Below are positions 44,737-53,754 of a stretch of 64,000 nt of DNA, piece by piece. Within the stretch, counting starts at the first letter, position 1. Each line of letters opens with the position of its first letter. Origin of the DNA: Agriotes lineatus (Eukaryota > Arthropoda > Insecta > Coleoptera > Elateridae). The stretch covers positions 1-64,000 of the forward strand of contig CALNHX010005274.1 of the NCBI GenBank assembly GCA_940337035.1, read 5' to 3'. The position numbers and the translations under genes were made by a program. Under the pieces are notes generated by a model. It was not told the origin of the DNA. It made no database searches and saw nothing but the letters and a program-made list of their open reading frames with translations.

Positions 44737-44837
44737 ATCTAGGGACCCTGAAAGGTGAAGATCTAAAGAAATCTCGGGAGGTGATTTTTTCATGATTACA
44801 ATACTTTCTTCGGCTTTCAGACGAGGGAAGTAAAAAG
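44737..44837 (+). repeat. Right half of the dispersed repeat
   Basis: CATCTAGGGACCCTGAAAGG to CGAGGGAAGTAAAAA matches 10975-11071. In the 10.9 kb copy it follows the CAGA tract by about 30 bp; here the halves are 2.1 kb apart. Confidence 0.7.
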
Positions 44838-44940
44838 TAATTGGCTAAACTGCATAATCCGGGGCAAATTCCTCTGCTTTTACTTGCTTCCTTTATAATT
44901 TTGGTTATTACTAGAAATCCATGGTTAATAATAATTAATA

Positions 44941-45369
44941 TTAACAATAGCAGAAGAATGTGTCTCGGATTCTGCAGTTTTCCCAAGTATTTTGTAACAA
45001 TTTTCGTATTAAACTAGAGTAGTGGTAATTTAATTTAGCTGATAACAAAATGTCATCTGGAGCTTCCCTTATAAATGTGGTTATATGATTTTTTTCATAT
45101 ACTCCATTTTGTCTTTTTAAAAAGGCAAATACCTTGAAATATTTAGCTACATCTATATTTTCTTTGAATCTTAATGTAGATTTTAACATAGAATATAAAA
45201 CCCATAAACTAGATGCTTTTCTATTTTGCACTTTTCCTTGAAAACAAGCTAATAACACATGCTCAGTTAATGTCGTAACTCCTTTCAATTGGCACCAATC
45301 TTTAAATTCACCATAAACTTCACTTTCTGCACCCTCCCTAATTTCACTCAAATCATCAAGGTTAGACAT
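44941..45369 (-). pseudogene. Tyrosine-recombinase-like gene remnant (Crypton-like), core-binding domain
   Basis: From an ATG at 45369 the minus strand reads MSNLDDLSEIREGAESEVYG, then EFKDWCQLKGVTTLTEHVLL, then ASSLWVLYSMLKSTLRFKEN, then VFAFLKRQNGVYEKNHITTF and IREAPDDILLSAKL. This matches the N-terminal core-binding layout of the family also seen at 33319-33630 (ENVLLAYF, STLWSRYSMLKSTL, FLKR, F...APD). After that the family similarity fades and the frame stops at 44941, so the catalytic domain is missing. The frame itself is open for 142 codons. A domesticated short protein cannot be excluded, but a transposon remnant is likelier. Confidence 0.5.
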
Positions 45370-45605
45370 TTTATAACTGCTATTATAAGATATATATTTT
45401 ACATAAATGTCAATTCAAATTAACTATTCTCCTGTTTTCAAGCAAACCTACTTGATTTTTGTAAATATTTGCATTGATACTTTTATTTTTTATTAATGTA
45501 AACGCAGTTAATTTTAAAAGGAATAAAGGTGCTAGTAGTGGAAAAATAATATATAAACTACGGTAGAAAAGACCAGCCTAGCAACTAACTGCTCGGCTGA
45601 GAAAA

Positions 45606-46123
45606 ATGTTTTCTCTACCTTGGTATATAATATACTATTTCATTACAGTAGCTGTAGCTACCTTAAAAATGACTACCCATAAGGTTGCCCATAAGATTTC
45701 TACTATAGAACAACAATGTAGCAATGTATACAATGTAATATTTTTATGTAATTATTTCGGAGGTTAACTTTTTAATGGCAATACTATGAAAAGAATCTTT
45801 TTTGTAGATGATACGTTGTTTACTGCTATTGCTCTTCTTGAGTGCTATAAAATTTATCAACATTATCATCATTCATGAATTGTACTGCTACACCGAGAAT
45901 TTCTGTAGAAAAAAAAATAATAATAAGCAACAATATTTTACAAAATCACAACACGGTAGTTCAGGAATTGTTTTGTGGTGTAACAAAATTTTGCCAGCAA
46001 GATCCTGAAAAAGATAGGGTGGGTTGTTCAGAAGCAGCACTAGATCGAGACCTTTTAAACCAGAAGACCTACAGATGTTGGTGTAAATCCCTAAACCACA
46101 TAACGATTACCACAAATAAATAA
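45606..46123 (+). CDS. Candidate small secreted Cys-containing protein, exon structure uncertain
   Basis: An ATG at 45606 starts a hydrophobic leader (MFSLPWYIIYYFITVAVATL), followed by KISTIEQQCSNVYN and possible GT donors. A pyrimidine-rich acceptor (TCTTTTTTGTAG) ends at 45807. Later, 45960-46123 reads VQELFCGVTKFCQQDPEKD, then VGCSEAALD and YRCWCKSL in another frame, stopping right before AATAAATAAATAAA, a plausible poly(A) signal. The Cys spacing (C-x5-C-x10-C, then CWC) suggests a disulphide-bonded peptide. I recognise no family. The frames do not join simply, so at least one intron or a frameshift is needed. The BEL element begins 230 bp further on. Confidence 0.25.
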
Positions 46124-46349
46124 ATAAAAGTTGGAAATTGATGTATTTATTTACACAATAAAATATATTCAGCTCTAAAATCTCGTACAAACGAAAAAAT
46201 TTGGGAGACATAAGAGAAATTGTTATTGCTAGATTCATATAAATTCAAATAAAATGATAAGAGGTGTAAATCTATAATGTTGAGTATTTTAATATATTTA
46301 TAGTTAAGTCACCTTGATCAACTTTTTTTTAAATTATTGTGAAAGTAAC

Positions 46350-47164
46350 TGTTTTTTGTATGATTAACTTGAAAAGAGGCTTCCACGAATGGGGCCCCCA
46401 GTTAATCCGCTGCGAATTCCGGTTCAATGGGATTGCCGGGAACTGCCACTTAATAACCCTTGACTTGGGTTCAGTTATTTGTTGGAGTGAAACAAGACTT
46501 AACAAACACGAGTATATTGAGTAACAACGATTACAAACGTCACTGATGGACCGATGGTTTTTTTACAATAGTTTCAACTGTTGTGACACGCTTGGATTGG
46601 CCACGCGAAAATAGCGAATCGCGCCTAACCGTCACACAAAAAAACCTGGAAACGTCTTTACCAGGGAGCTAGACCGACCGCAAACCAGCACAAAGCATAG
46701 CTGAACTTGCTTACTCGAAATTCTGAATCCAACTAAAGCTGAATTGACAATGAGCTGAACTTGCAAATTCAACAAGGAGGGGAAGGCTCAAACACTATTG
46801 GCTGAGGCGATCCTGCGTAGCCAATCGGAGCGTCGCACGTTGTTTAGGAATAAATGCTTATTTTAAGAAATCTTAATGCTAAGCTCTCTCAATGAGGCAT
46901 TGTATTGAACGAAATCCATAAACACATGAGTCCCAAATACGCTAAGGCGGCTTAAGTCCTATTAGAAAGTGTATCCATCCGCTTAAAAGCCATTAAGGGA
47001 AGCTTACAAATTCCTTTCCAATATTAACAGAGGCAAACAAATACGGCAAGATGCAAATTTGACTTTACCACGACCTTTGAATGAGATAGAACAGTTATGA
47101 CTTGAATTACATGAATAATTATAAGCAAAAAGGTTTTGATGCACGCATCTGTGTGAATCAAACA
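46350..47164 (-). repeat. BEL 3' LTR
   Basis: 815 bp, starting TG and ending CA when read on the plus strand. The purine-rich CGGGGGAGGC on the minus strand directly outside (about 47166-47175) is the probable polypurine tract. Confidence 0.93.
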
Positions 47165-47389
47165 TGCCTCCCCCGAAGTGCCGACTATGGCACGACGTGA
47201 TTAAATCCCAAAATTAAACTGAAATCTAAAACTACCAAATAATCAAATGCATAACAAGAACTAATGACAGATGATAATCCAAGAATCTTACAGATAACCT
47301 ACAACTAGCATGAATACAAGCAAAGAAACAACTAAACCTAGCAAAATGTTCAATCAACGAAAACTACCAACTCAGAGCAAAGTCAATGT

Positions 47390-47674
47390 TTATTGCCCTT
47401 GATCACAACGATCGTCTTTGGGTAGGACGTACACTTTACGCACCGAGCGTTTCAGGAGATTCCCTCGGGAATCGCGCACCTGCACCACACGCACAACACC
47501 ATCCGCTCCTGGATATGTGGCCGAGATGATTGCCAGTGGCCAACGGTAGCTTGGAGATGCCTCGTCGTGGACGAGTACCACGTCGCCCACCTGGGGGGCT
47601 AGAGACGTGCTGGAGGACTTCCACTTAGGCCGGCGCTGCAGGAGGTGGAGGTAGTCCGGGACCAACGATCCCAA
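47390..47674 (-). pseudogene. BEL pol C terminus (DUF5641-like)
   Basis: Reading from ...DYLHLLQRRPKWKSSS through VGDVVLVHDEASPSYRWPLA and VRVVQVRDSRG to VRKVYVLP, this is the conserved C-terminal domain that follows the integrase core in BEL/Pao polyproteins. Its role is probably nucleic-acid or chromatin binding. It is in a different phase from the integrase frame, which runs past the junction to 47599, so a frameshift lies near 47640-47674. The rest of the domain is intact and ends with a stop at 47390. Confidence 0.85.
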
Positions 47675-50310
47675 AACTGCTGGGACAGCCGCTGGACCAG
47701 CCCATAGCGGCTGAGACGATTTTCCGGTATGTCCTGGAGTTGGACTTCCGGAAACGAAGTCAGCTTCCGACCGATCAAGAAGTGGGCAGGAGTAAGGACT
47801 TCGGGGAATGAGGCGTCGGTAGGAAGAACACAGAGTGGGCGGAAATTTAGTATCGCCTCCACTTGAGTCAGCATGGTGTAATACTCAACGAAAGTTAACC
47901 TTGCATTGCAAGATATTTGCCTTAAATAATATTTCAATGACTTTACCCCCTCTTCCCAGATGCCGCCAAAGTGCGGAGAGCTTGCCGGAATAAAATTCCA
48001 CTTAATGCTATGTTTCGACAATTCCTCCCTTATGCATTGCTCACTAGAGCCTGACAGGATATTTTTTAATTCCGATAGCTGATTTCTAGCACCGGTGAAA
48101 CAGGTAGCATTGTCAGAAAATATGTTGGAGGGTAAACCGCGTCTGGAGATGAATCTCCTCAACGATGCGATGAAAGCCTCCGTCGTAAGGTCTTCCACGA
48201 GTTCAAGATGAATAGCCTCCGTGGCCAAACACACAAATAGGGCTACGTAAGCCTTTACTTCTTTCGCGCCTCGCCCGGATTTGTTTTTTATAAACACGGG
48301 ACCCGCGTAGTCTATCCCGCAATTGCTGAAAGGAGGAGAGGGTGTGACACGAGCTTCGGGTAGTGATTCCATCAAGTGTTCATTCATCTTAGGCTTGGCC
48401 CGGAAGCATATCACGCAATTGTGTATTACTTTACGTATCAGGTCTTTGGCTCTTATGATCCAAAACTTATCCCGCAATGAGGCCAGTAACACCGAGTGTC
48501 CACAATGCAAGAGCCGCAAATGCTCTTGCTTCACGATTAGCAACGACAAAGGGTGACTAGCTGGTAACAAAAGGGGATGTTTCTGATCAAAGCTTAGATT
48601 GGAATTTTCTAGACGGCCGCCCACGCGCAGTAGGCCCTGATTGTCCAGAAATGGGTTTAGAGAAAGCAGCGCACTATTTTTCGGCAATGGCGCTTTCTGA
48701 GACAAAACTGCTATTTCTCCGGAAAAGACTTCCGCCTGGGCAATTTTGATCAGACGGCGAGTCGCGTCCTCCAATTCGTCAATGGCTGGAGGTCCTGACC
48801 AGCGAGTTTTGGTGTTTCTGTTTCTCGCGAGACGCAGGCAGTACGCGACTACGCGCTGTAATTTTGTGAAACTGGAATAGCGCCTGAAAAGTTCAAATTC
48901 TGGGACGCGATGGTGAAGAGTGGCCACTACTGGGCGCGACTCTTGGGCTGCTAGCTCACCCGAATCAATTTTAACGGGCTGGGGTTTCAAGTCCGCCTGT
49001 GACAAAAACTCTGGCCCGTGCCACCACAAGCGTGAGTTGAGTAACTCCTGAGGTAACATTCCCCTGCTAATTATATCGGACGGGTTGCAATTTGTACGCA
49101 CGTGAAACCATTCTTCCCTATTGCTTAGTTCGTGAATCCCGGACACCCGGTTTGCGACGAACGTCTTCCAATTACTCGCATCCTTATTTATCCAGTGCAG
49201 AGTTATGATGGAGTCCGACCAATAGTACACGCGGTCAAATTTAAATGCGGAGGAATCGAGTATAGTTTTAATCAAACGAGCCAACAGTAAGGCTGCGCAA
49301 AGCTCCAGACGAGGCAAGGATATTGTTTTTAATGGAGCGACCCTTGACTTAGCACAAAGCAAATTGGTGTTGACATTACAGAGCGCGTCAACGCAACGTA
49401 TATACACGGCGCACCCATAGGCTACAGAACTCGCGTCCGCATATCCGTGGAGATCTATCGAATTTAAGTCATCGCAAATTACCCGTCTCGGAATTGCCAA
49501 TGAGCCCAAAGCGTGTAATGAAGAATGGAGTTTGTCGTATCTGGAGCGCATCTCCATGGGCACCGTTTCGTTCCATGACAACTTCAACTGCCAAAGCCGT
49601 TGCACGAGAAGTTTCAAAGTTAGAACGCTTGGACCAAGTAGTCCCAAGGGATCGAATACTTGAGCCATACTAGAGAGTATAGCCCTCTTGGTAACTGATT
49701 TGCAACAGCTAGGATTCACTCTGTAACTTAGCACGTCCCGCCGAGTATCCCAAAAAATGCCGAGAGTTTTCTCCGTGGCGTCTTCCGTCAAAGAAATGGG
49801 CTCTACGCTGCCGGGATCCACACCAATGGCGCTAGCTACTTCACTGTCGTTGGATGCCCACTTTCGCAATTCAAACCCGTACCCCGACAAAGCGCTACTA
49901 ATTTCGAATTGCGTTTTTATGGCTTCCGCCCTATTTTCAAAACCAGTCAGTAGGTCATCTACATAAAAATCCCGGCTAATTCTTAATAAGGTCTCTGGAA
50001 GCGATGCTTCGATTTCCTTGACGATTTGTATCAAGCACCTAGTTGCTAGGTACGAGGCTGATTTAGTACCGTAGGTGACCGTTAATAATTTGAAGCATTT
50101 TACCGCTGAGGTTTTGTCGTCACGCCATAAAATTAATTGGTATTGCGTCTGCGAGGGGTCCACGAGGATTTGCCTATACATTTTGGCGCAATCTGCTTTC
50201 AGCACGTACTTGAATTGCCTAAAGCGACAAAGACGACTGCTGGACCATTGGGCCCTTATGTTGAAGGTCGTTAAGCGATACTCCGGAGGAGGACGCACAA
50301 CTGCCGTCAA
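47599..50310 (-). pseudogene. BEL pol: reverse transcriptase (most), RNase H, integrase
   Basis: This single frame of about 900 codons holds the reverse transcriptase catalytic regions (YVLKADCAKMYRQI, FYVDDLLTG) and the RNase H-like region (LHGYADASSVAYG, VYYWSDSIITLHWI). The integrase follows, with an HHCC zinc finger (LHCGHSV...NCVICFR) and catalytic residues in GIDYAGP, IFSDNATCFTG and FGGIWEEGVKSLKY. The catalytic residues I can check are present. The first about 25 codons are out of the real frame; the true reading comes from 50219-50572 through a frameshift near 50220-50240. The C-terminal domain is shifted again near 47640. It copies the RNA genome into DNA and inserts it. Confidence 0.9.
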
Positions 50311-50698
50311 AAATAACGCGATGTTTGGTCGTTGAACTGTCCTCCTTTATGACTGGCAAATGTGGCAAATAAAACCGAGGATGAGGAAGGCTCGCTTCGT
50401 CGTCCACCTTGCTCAAGTGACCAAGCGACTCGTATTCTTTGAGAAATGCGGAATACGCGGTTTTCAACTCGGGATTTTTTGACAATTTGTTTTCTAATGA
50501 ATAGAAACGCTTTAACGCTATACCGCGCGAGTCTCCCAGCGATGGAGCATCTTTCCTGAAAGGTATGCTCACGATGAACCTACGCGGGTCCGACGACGCC
50601 CGTTTCGTAGTCGATTGAAAATGGTCTTCGCAAAATTTGTCATCAGCAGAGAGTCGGCCTGATGAACCGTAAGACCCCTCGATTTCCCAAAATCTCTA
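50219..50698 (-). pseudogene. BEL pol: start of reverse transcriptase
   Basis: Immediately after a TAG at 50696-50698 the frame reads RFWEIEGSYG, CEDHFQ and RFIVSIPFRKD, then KTAYSAFLKEYESLGHLSKV, YLPHLPVIKEDSSTTKHRVI and FDGSCASSSGVSLNDL. These are the conserved N-terminal reverse transcriptase blocks of BEL/Pao. The frame runs to a stop at 50219, while the next block continues in another phase, so a small indel lies near 50220-50240. The TAG separates it from the protease frame, which is in the same phase; a single-base change of a sense codon would explain it. Confidence 0.85.
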
Positions 50699-51577
50699 AA
50701 TGCCGTGCTCGATGCCGGCTACACTTAAATGAACTTTATTTGAAAGAATGAGCGCTCGATTTTCGACATTCATGTTTACGTCTAAAACCCAACCAAAAAG
50801 GGTTTTTGTTAAGAATGGCATCTCTGAGCCCAATTTCATCTGTCCCTGACAGAGCACTTGCCAAAAGACATTCGCACCTAATAAAAGATCAATCTTTCCC
50901 GGTGTATTACAATCTGAATCGGCTAGCACAATGTTTGGTGGGATCTTCAAATCCCTCAACGAGAAAGAAAGGACCGGCAGAGGGTCCGTAATTTTGTCTA
51001 ACACAACACAGCTCAAAATGTCCTCGTATTTCCCGTTGCGGGAGCGGATTCGAACGTTTGCTCTGAATTCAGCGTTCAGAGCCCTGGCACCAACACCCGA
51101 CAGTGAGGTGATATTACCTCGTTTCTCAATTTTCAAATTTTGACACAAGTCGGCGCTAACTAAGTTAAGTTGGGATCCGGGGTCCAAAAGAGCGTTTGCC
51201 CGGGAAAATGACCCGGAGGATCCTTCTACGAATACGCTAACCGTGGACAATAAAACTTGCGCTGGCGCTGCGATTGCAGGACGGCTACAGGCTGCTAAAA
51301 CGGATGAGACGGGTGACTCACTCGGGGCGACGGCCCCGACCTCCCGTGTGTCGCTGCTGTTTCTGGCGGTCCAGGACGCGGCGACGGAGTATTTTCGTGC
51401 GCGTCGCGCTTTGGACGCAAACACAGTAAAGTATGGTGCTTTTTTCTGCATACGCGGCATCTCGACGATGTGCATTTTACCACGAAATGTCCAGGCTTGA
51501 GACAATTGTTGCATAATCTCAAACGACGCGCCTCTTCGATACGAGCGTTTACCGACAATTTTGAAAATGATTCGCAA
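50699..51577 (-). pseudogene. BEL aspartic protease region (DUF1758-like)
   Basis: The frame reads VLLSTVSVFVEGSSG, then RANALLDPGSQLNLVSADLC, then DLLLGANVFWQVL and FGWVLDV. This is the retropepsin-like domain of BEL elements; the catalytic motif is LLDPGSQ instead of the usual LLDSGSQ, keeping the Asp. It would cut the polyprotein. Its first part (51295-51577) overlaps the end of the gag frame in another phase, so either programmed frameshifting or an indel connects the two. It ends at a TAG (50696-50698). Confidence 0.8.
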
Positions 51578-52641
51578 GCGCTAATCGAATGATTACTATT
51601 TTTGCAAAAATCACAAGAGTGATTACCTTGCTCTCTGGCTACATGAGCGCGTGCATGACTTTTTTGCTCGAATCCCTGATTTCCCAAACTCGAACCTATT
51701 TTCGCAGCTTCCAGTGAACCTAATAAGTGACTTTTGCTCTCTAAAAAATCTAACAACTCTCGCAAAGTAGGAAATTGTCCGGTATGTTTGTATAATACCC
51801 AGTCAGTCTGCATTGCTGAGCTGAGCTTCGAAACTATGATATGTATTAGTATGGTGTCGACTGTGGGTTCCCCGTACGCCTTTAAAATTTCCAAAATTCT
51901 AACTACACTATCGAGCAGCCTTTGAACAGACGAATGTGAATCCTTCTTTACGCTCTCTAAACTGAATAACGCATTTATGTTTGATTTTACTATCAGTTTC
52001 TTATTTTCAAATCGCTTGACTAGGATGTCCCAAGCACTGGTATAGTTATCGTTGGTAACTTTTAACGACGAGATTGAACTAGCAGCTTCTCCCTTAAGGG
52101 AAGAAATCAAATAGTAAAATTTCTGAACGTTGGTCAAATTAGCGTTGTTATGAATAAGCGACGTAAAGGAGTCATGAAATTGAACCCAATTCTCGAATTT
52201 CTCCGAAAAGGAAGGCAAATCTAAGGGTGGTAATCTTAATCCAGCGAGCTCTCCTGAAGGGCCACTTTGCAAAGAATTTTGACCTAGATTCGGTTTTATA
52301 CCCGGACTGCTCTTATTTTTTGATAAGAATTCCTCGACTGTGCTACTAATCTCGCTAGAATGAGTCATAAAAGAGTCAAATTCATTGAAAAGTTCATCAA
52401 AGTGTTCAGCGTCGGCCTCCATTAGGCCCTCCATTGACTTCTCATACTCATCCAACAAATTTTGGAAACAACAAAACTCTTTTGACAAGTTGCCGACCTC
52501 GTGAGCCTTCACGGGGCTGGACGAAGAAATTCTATGAAATAGAGTTTCGAAACGATCTACTTTGGCTTTTATGAATTTGCAACGAGTGGTTAAAGCGCGA
52601 GTTTCTGACATGACCGTTGATGTCGAACGAGTTTCCACCAT
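51295..52641 (-). CDS. BEL gag (DUF1759 and zinc knuckle)
   Basis: Start chosen at the first ATG, 52641 (MVETRSTS); an upstream TTG at 52656 is in frame. It encodes 448 residues: an N-terminal helical region, a DUF1759 capsid-like domain (about 145-300: FSEKFENWVQFHDSFTSLIH, LTNVQKFYYLISSLKG, AWDILVKRFENKKLI), and two Cys/His clusters (about 365-405: CNNCLKPGHFVVKC and CRVCRKKHHTLLC). The protein would form the particle and bind RNA. The frame is open throughout. The final about 50 residues are Pro-rich and may be out of phase with the true gag-pol linker. Confidence 0.9.
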   Translation of the reverse strand: MVETRSTSTVMSETRALTTRCKFIKAKVDRFETLFHRISSSSPVKAHEVGNLSKEFCCFQNLLDEYEKSMEGLMEADAEHFDELFNEFDSFMTHSSEISSTVEEFLSKNKSSPGIKPNLGQNSLQSGPSGELAGLRLPPLDLPSFSEKFENWVQFHDSFTSLIHNNANLTNVQKFYYLISSLKGEAASSISSLKVTNDNYTSAWDILVKRFENKKLIVKSNINALFSLESVKKDSHSSVQRLLDSVVRILEILKAYGEPTVDTILIHIIVSKLSSAMQTDWVLYKHTGQFPTLRELLDFLESKSHLLGSLEAAKIGSSLGNQGFEQKSHARAHVAREQGNHSCDFCKNSNHSISACESFSKLSVNARIEEARRLRLCNNCLKPGHFVVKCTSSRCRVCRKKHHTLLCLRPKRDAHENTPSPRPGPPETAATHGRSGPSPRVSHPSHPF

Positions 52642-52916
52642 GACTGACACAAGCAAAAAACAACACTAAACGAAGGTGTAATGGAAAAGGACTTACTTTT
52701 GATTTGAGAACGTAGTAACTTCTTGACGAACAGAAAACCAACCCGCTGCCGATCGCTGCCGCTTGACGTGGGACCTGGACTCGGTGTAGGCTCTCGATGG
52801 TTGAGTTTCCTGGTGTTGGCGAAGCTTCTTGACGCTCTCCGACGAAAAGATGTTGGAGCAATTGCATCCACCAGCTACCGGAAACTTGTACACTCGCGTT
52901 TTTTAGCTTCTTCCAC

Positions 52917-52934
52917 ATCCGGCTCGAAGGACCA
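52917..52934 (-). promoter_or_regulatory. BEL primer binding site, tRNA-Tyr-like
   Basis: One base inside the 5' LTR the minus strand reads TGGTCCTTCGAGCCGGAT. Its complement, ATCCGGCTCGAAGGACCA, is the 3' end of insect tRNA-Tyr plus CCA as I recall it, so reverse transcription is probably primed by that tRNA. Confidence 0.75.
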
Positions 52935-52935
52935 A

Positions 52936-53749
52936 TGTTTTTTGTATGATTAACTTGAAAAGAGGCTTCCACGAATGGGGCCCCCAGTTAATCCGCTGCG
53001 AATTCCGGTTCAATGGGATTGCCGGGAACTGCCACTTAATAACCCTTGACTTGGGTTCAGTTATTTGTTGGAGTGAAACAAGACTTAACAAACACGAGTA
53101 TATTGAGTAACAACGATTACAAACGTCACTGATGGACCGATGGTTTTTTACAATAGCTTCAACTGTTGTGACACGCTTGGATTGGCCACGCGAAAATAGC
53201 GAATCGCGCCTAACCGTCACACAAAACAACCTGGAAACGTCTTTACCAGGGAGCTAGACCGACCGCAAACCAGCACAAAGCATAGCTGAACTTGCTTACT
53301 CGAAATTCTGAATCCAACTAAAGCTGAATTGACAATGAGCTGAACTTACAAATTCAACAAGGAGGGGAAGGCTCAAACACTATTGGCTGAGGCGATCCTG
53401 CGTAGCCAATCGGAGCGTCGCACGTTGTTTAGGAATAAATGCTTATTTTAAGAAATCTTAATGCTAAGCTCTCTCAATGAGGCATTGTATTGAACAAAAT
53501 CCATAAACACATGAGTCCCAAATACGCTAAGTCGGCTTAAGTCCTATTAGAAAGTGTATCCATCCGCTTAAAAGCCATTAAGGGAAGCTTACAAATTCCT
53601 TTCCAATATTAACAGAGGCAAACAAATACGGCAAGATGCAAATTTGACTTTACCACGACCTTTGAATGAGATAGAACAGTTATGACTTGAATTACATGAA
53701 TAATTATAAGCAAAAAAGTTTTGATGCACGCATCTGTGTGAATCAAACA
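52936..53749 (-). repeat. BEL 5' LTR
   Basis: 814 bp, nearly identical to 46350-47164. Differences seen include one T in a T-run (near 53150) and single substitutions near 53155, 53226, 53347, 53495, 53531 and 53717. Confidence 0.93.
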
Positions 53750-53754
53750 GTAAC

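Larger units (their letters stand above)
46345..53754 (-). mobile_element. BEL/Pao LTR retrotransposon, full length with target duplication
   Basis: The element proper spans 46350-53749 (7400 bp) between direct copies of GTAAC (46345-46349 and 53750-53754), the 5-bp duplication expected for BEL/Pao. Two LTRs enclose gag, protease, reverse transcriptase, RNase H and integrase on the minus strand. The LTRs differ by about six substitutions and one indel by eye, so insertion was recent. The coding region is nevertheless broken in several places. Confidence 0.95.
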
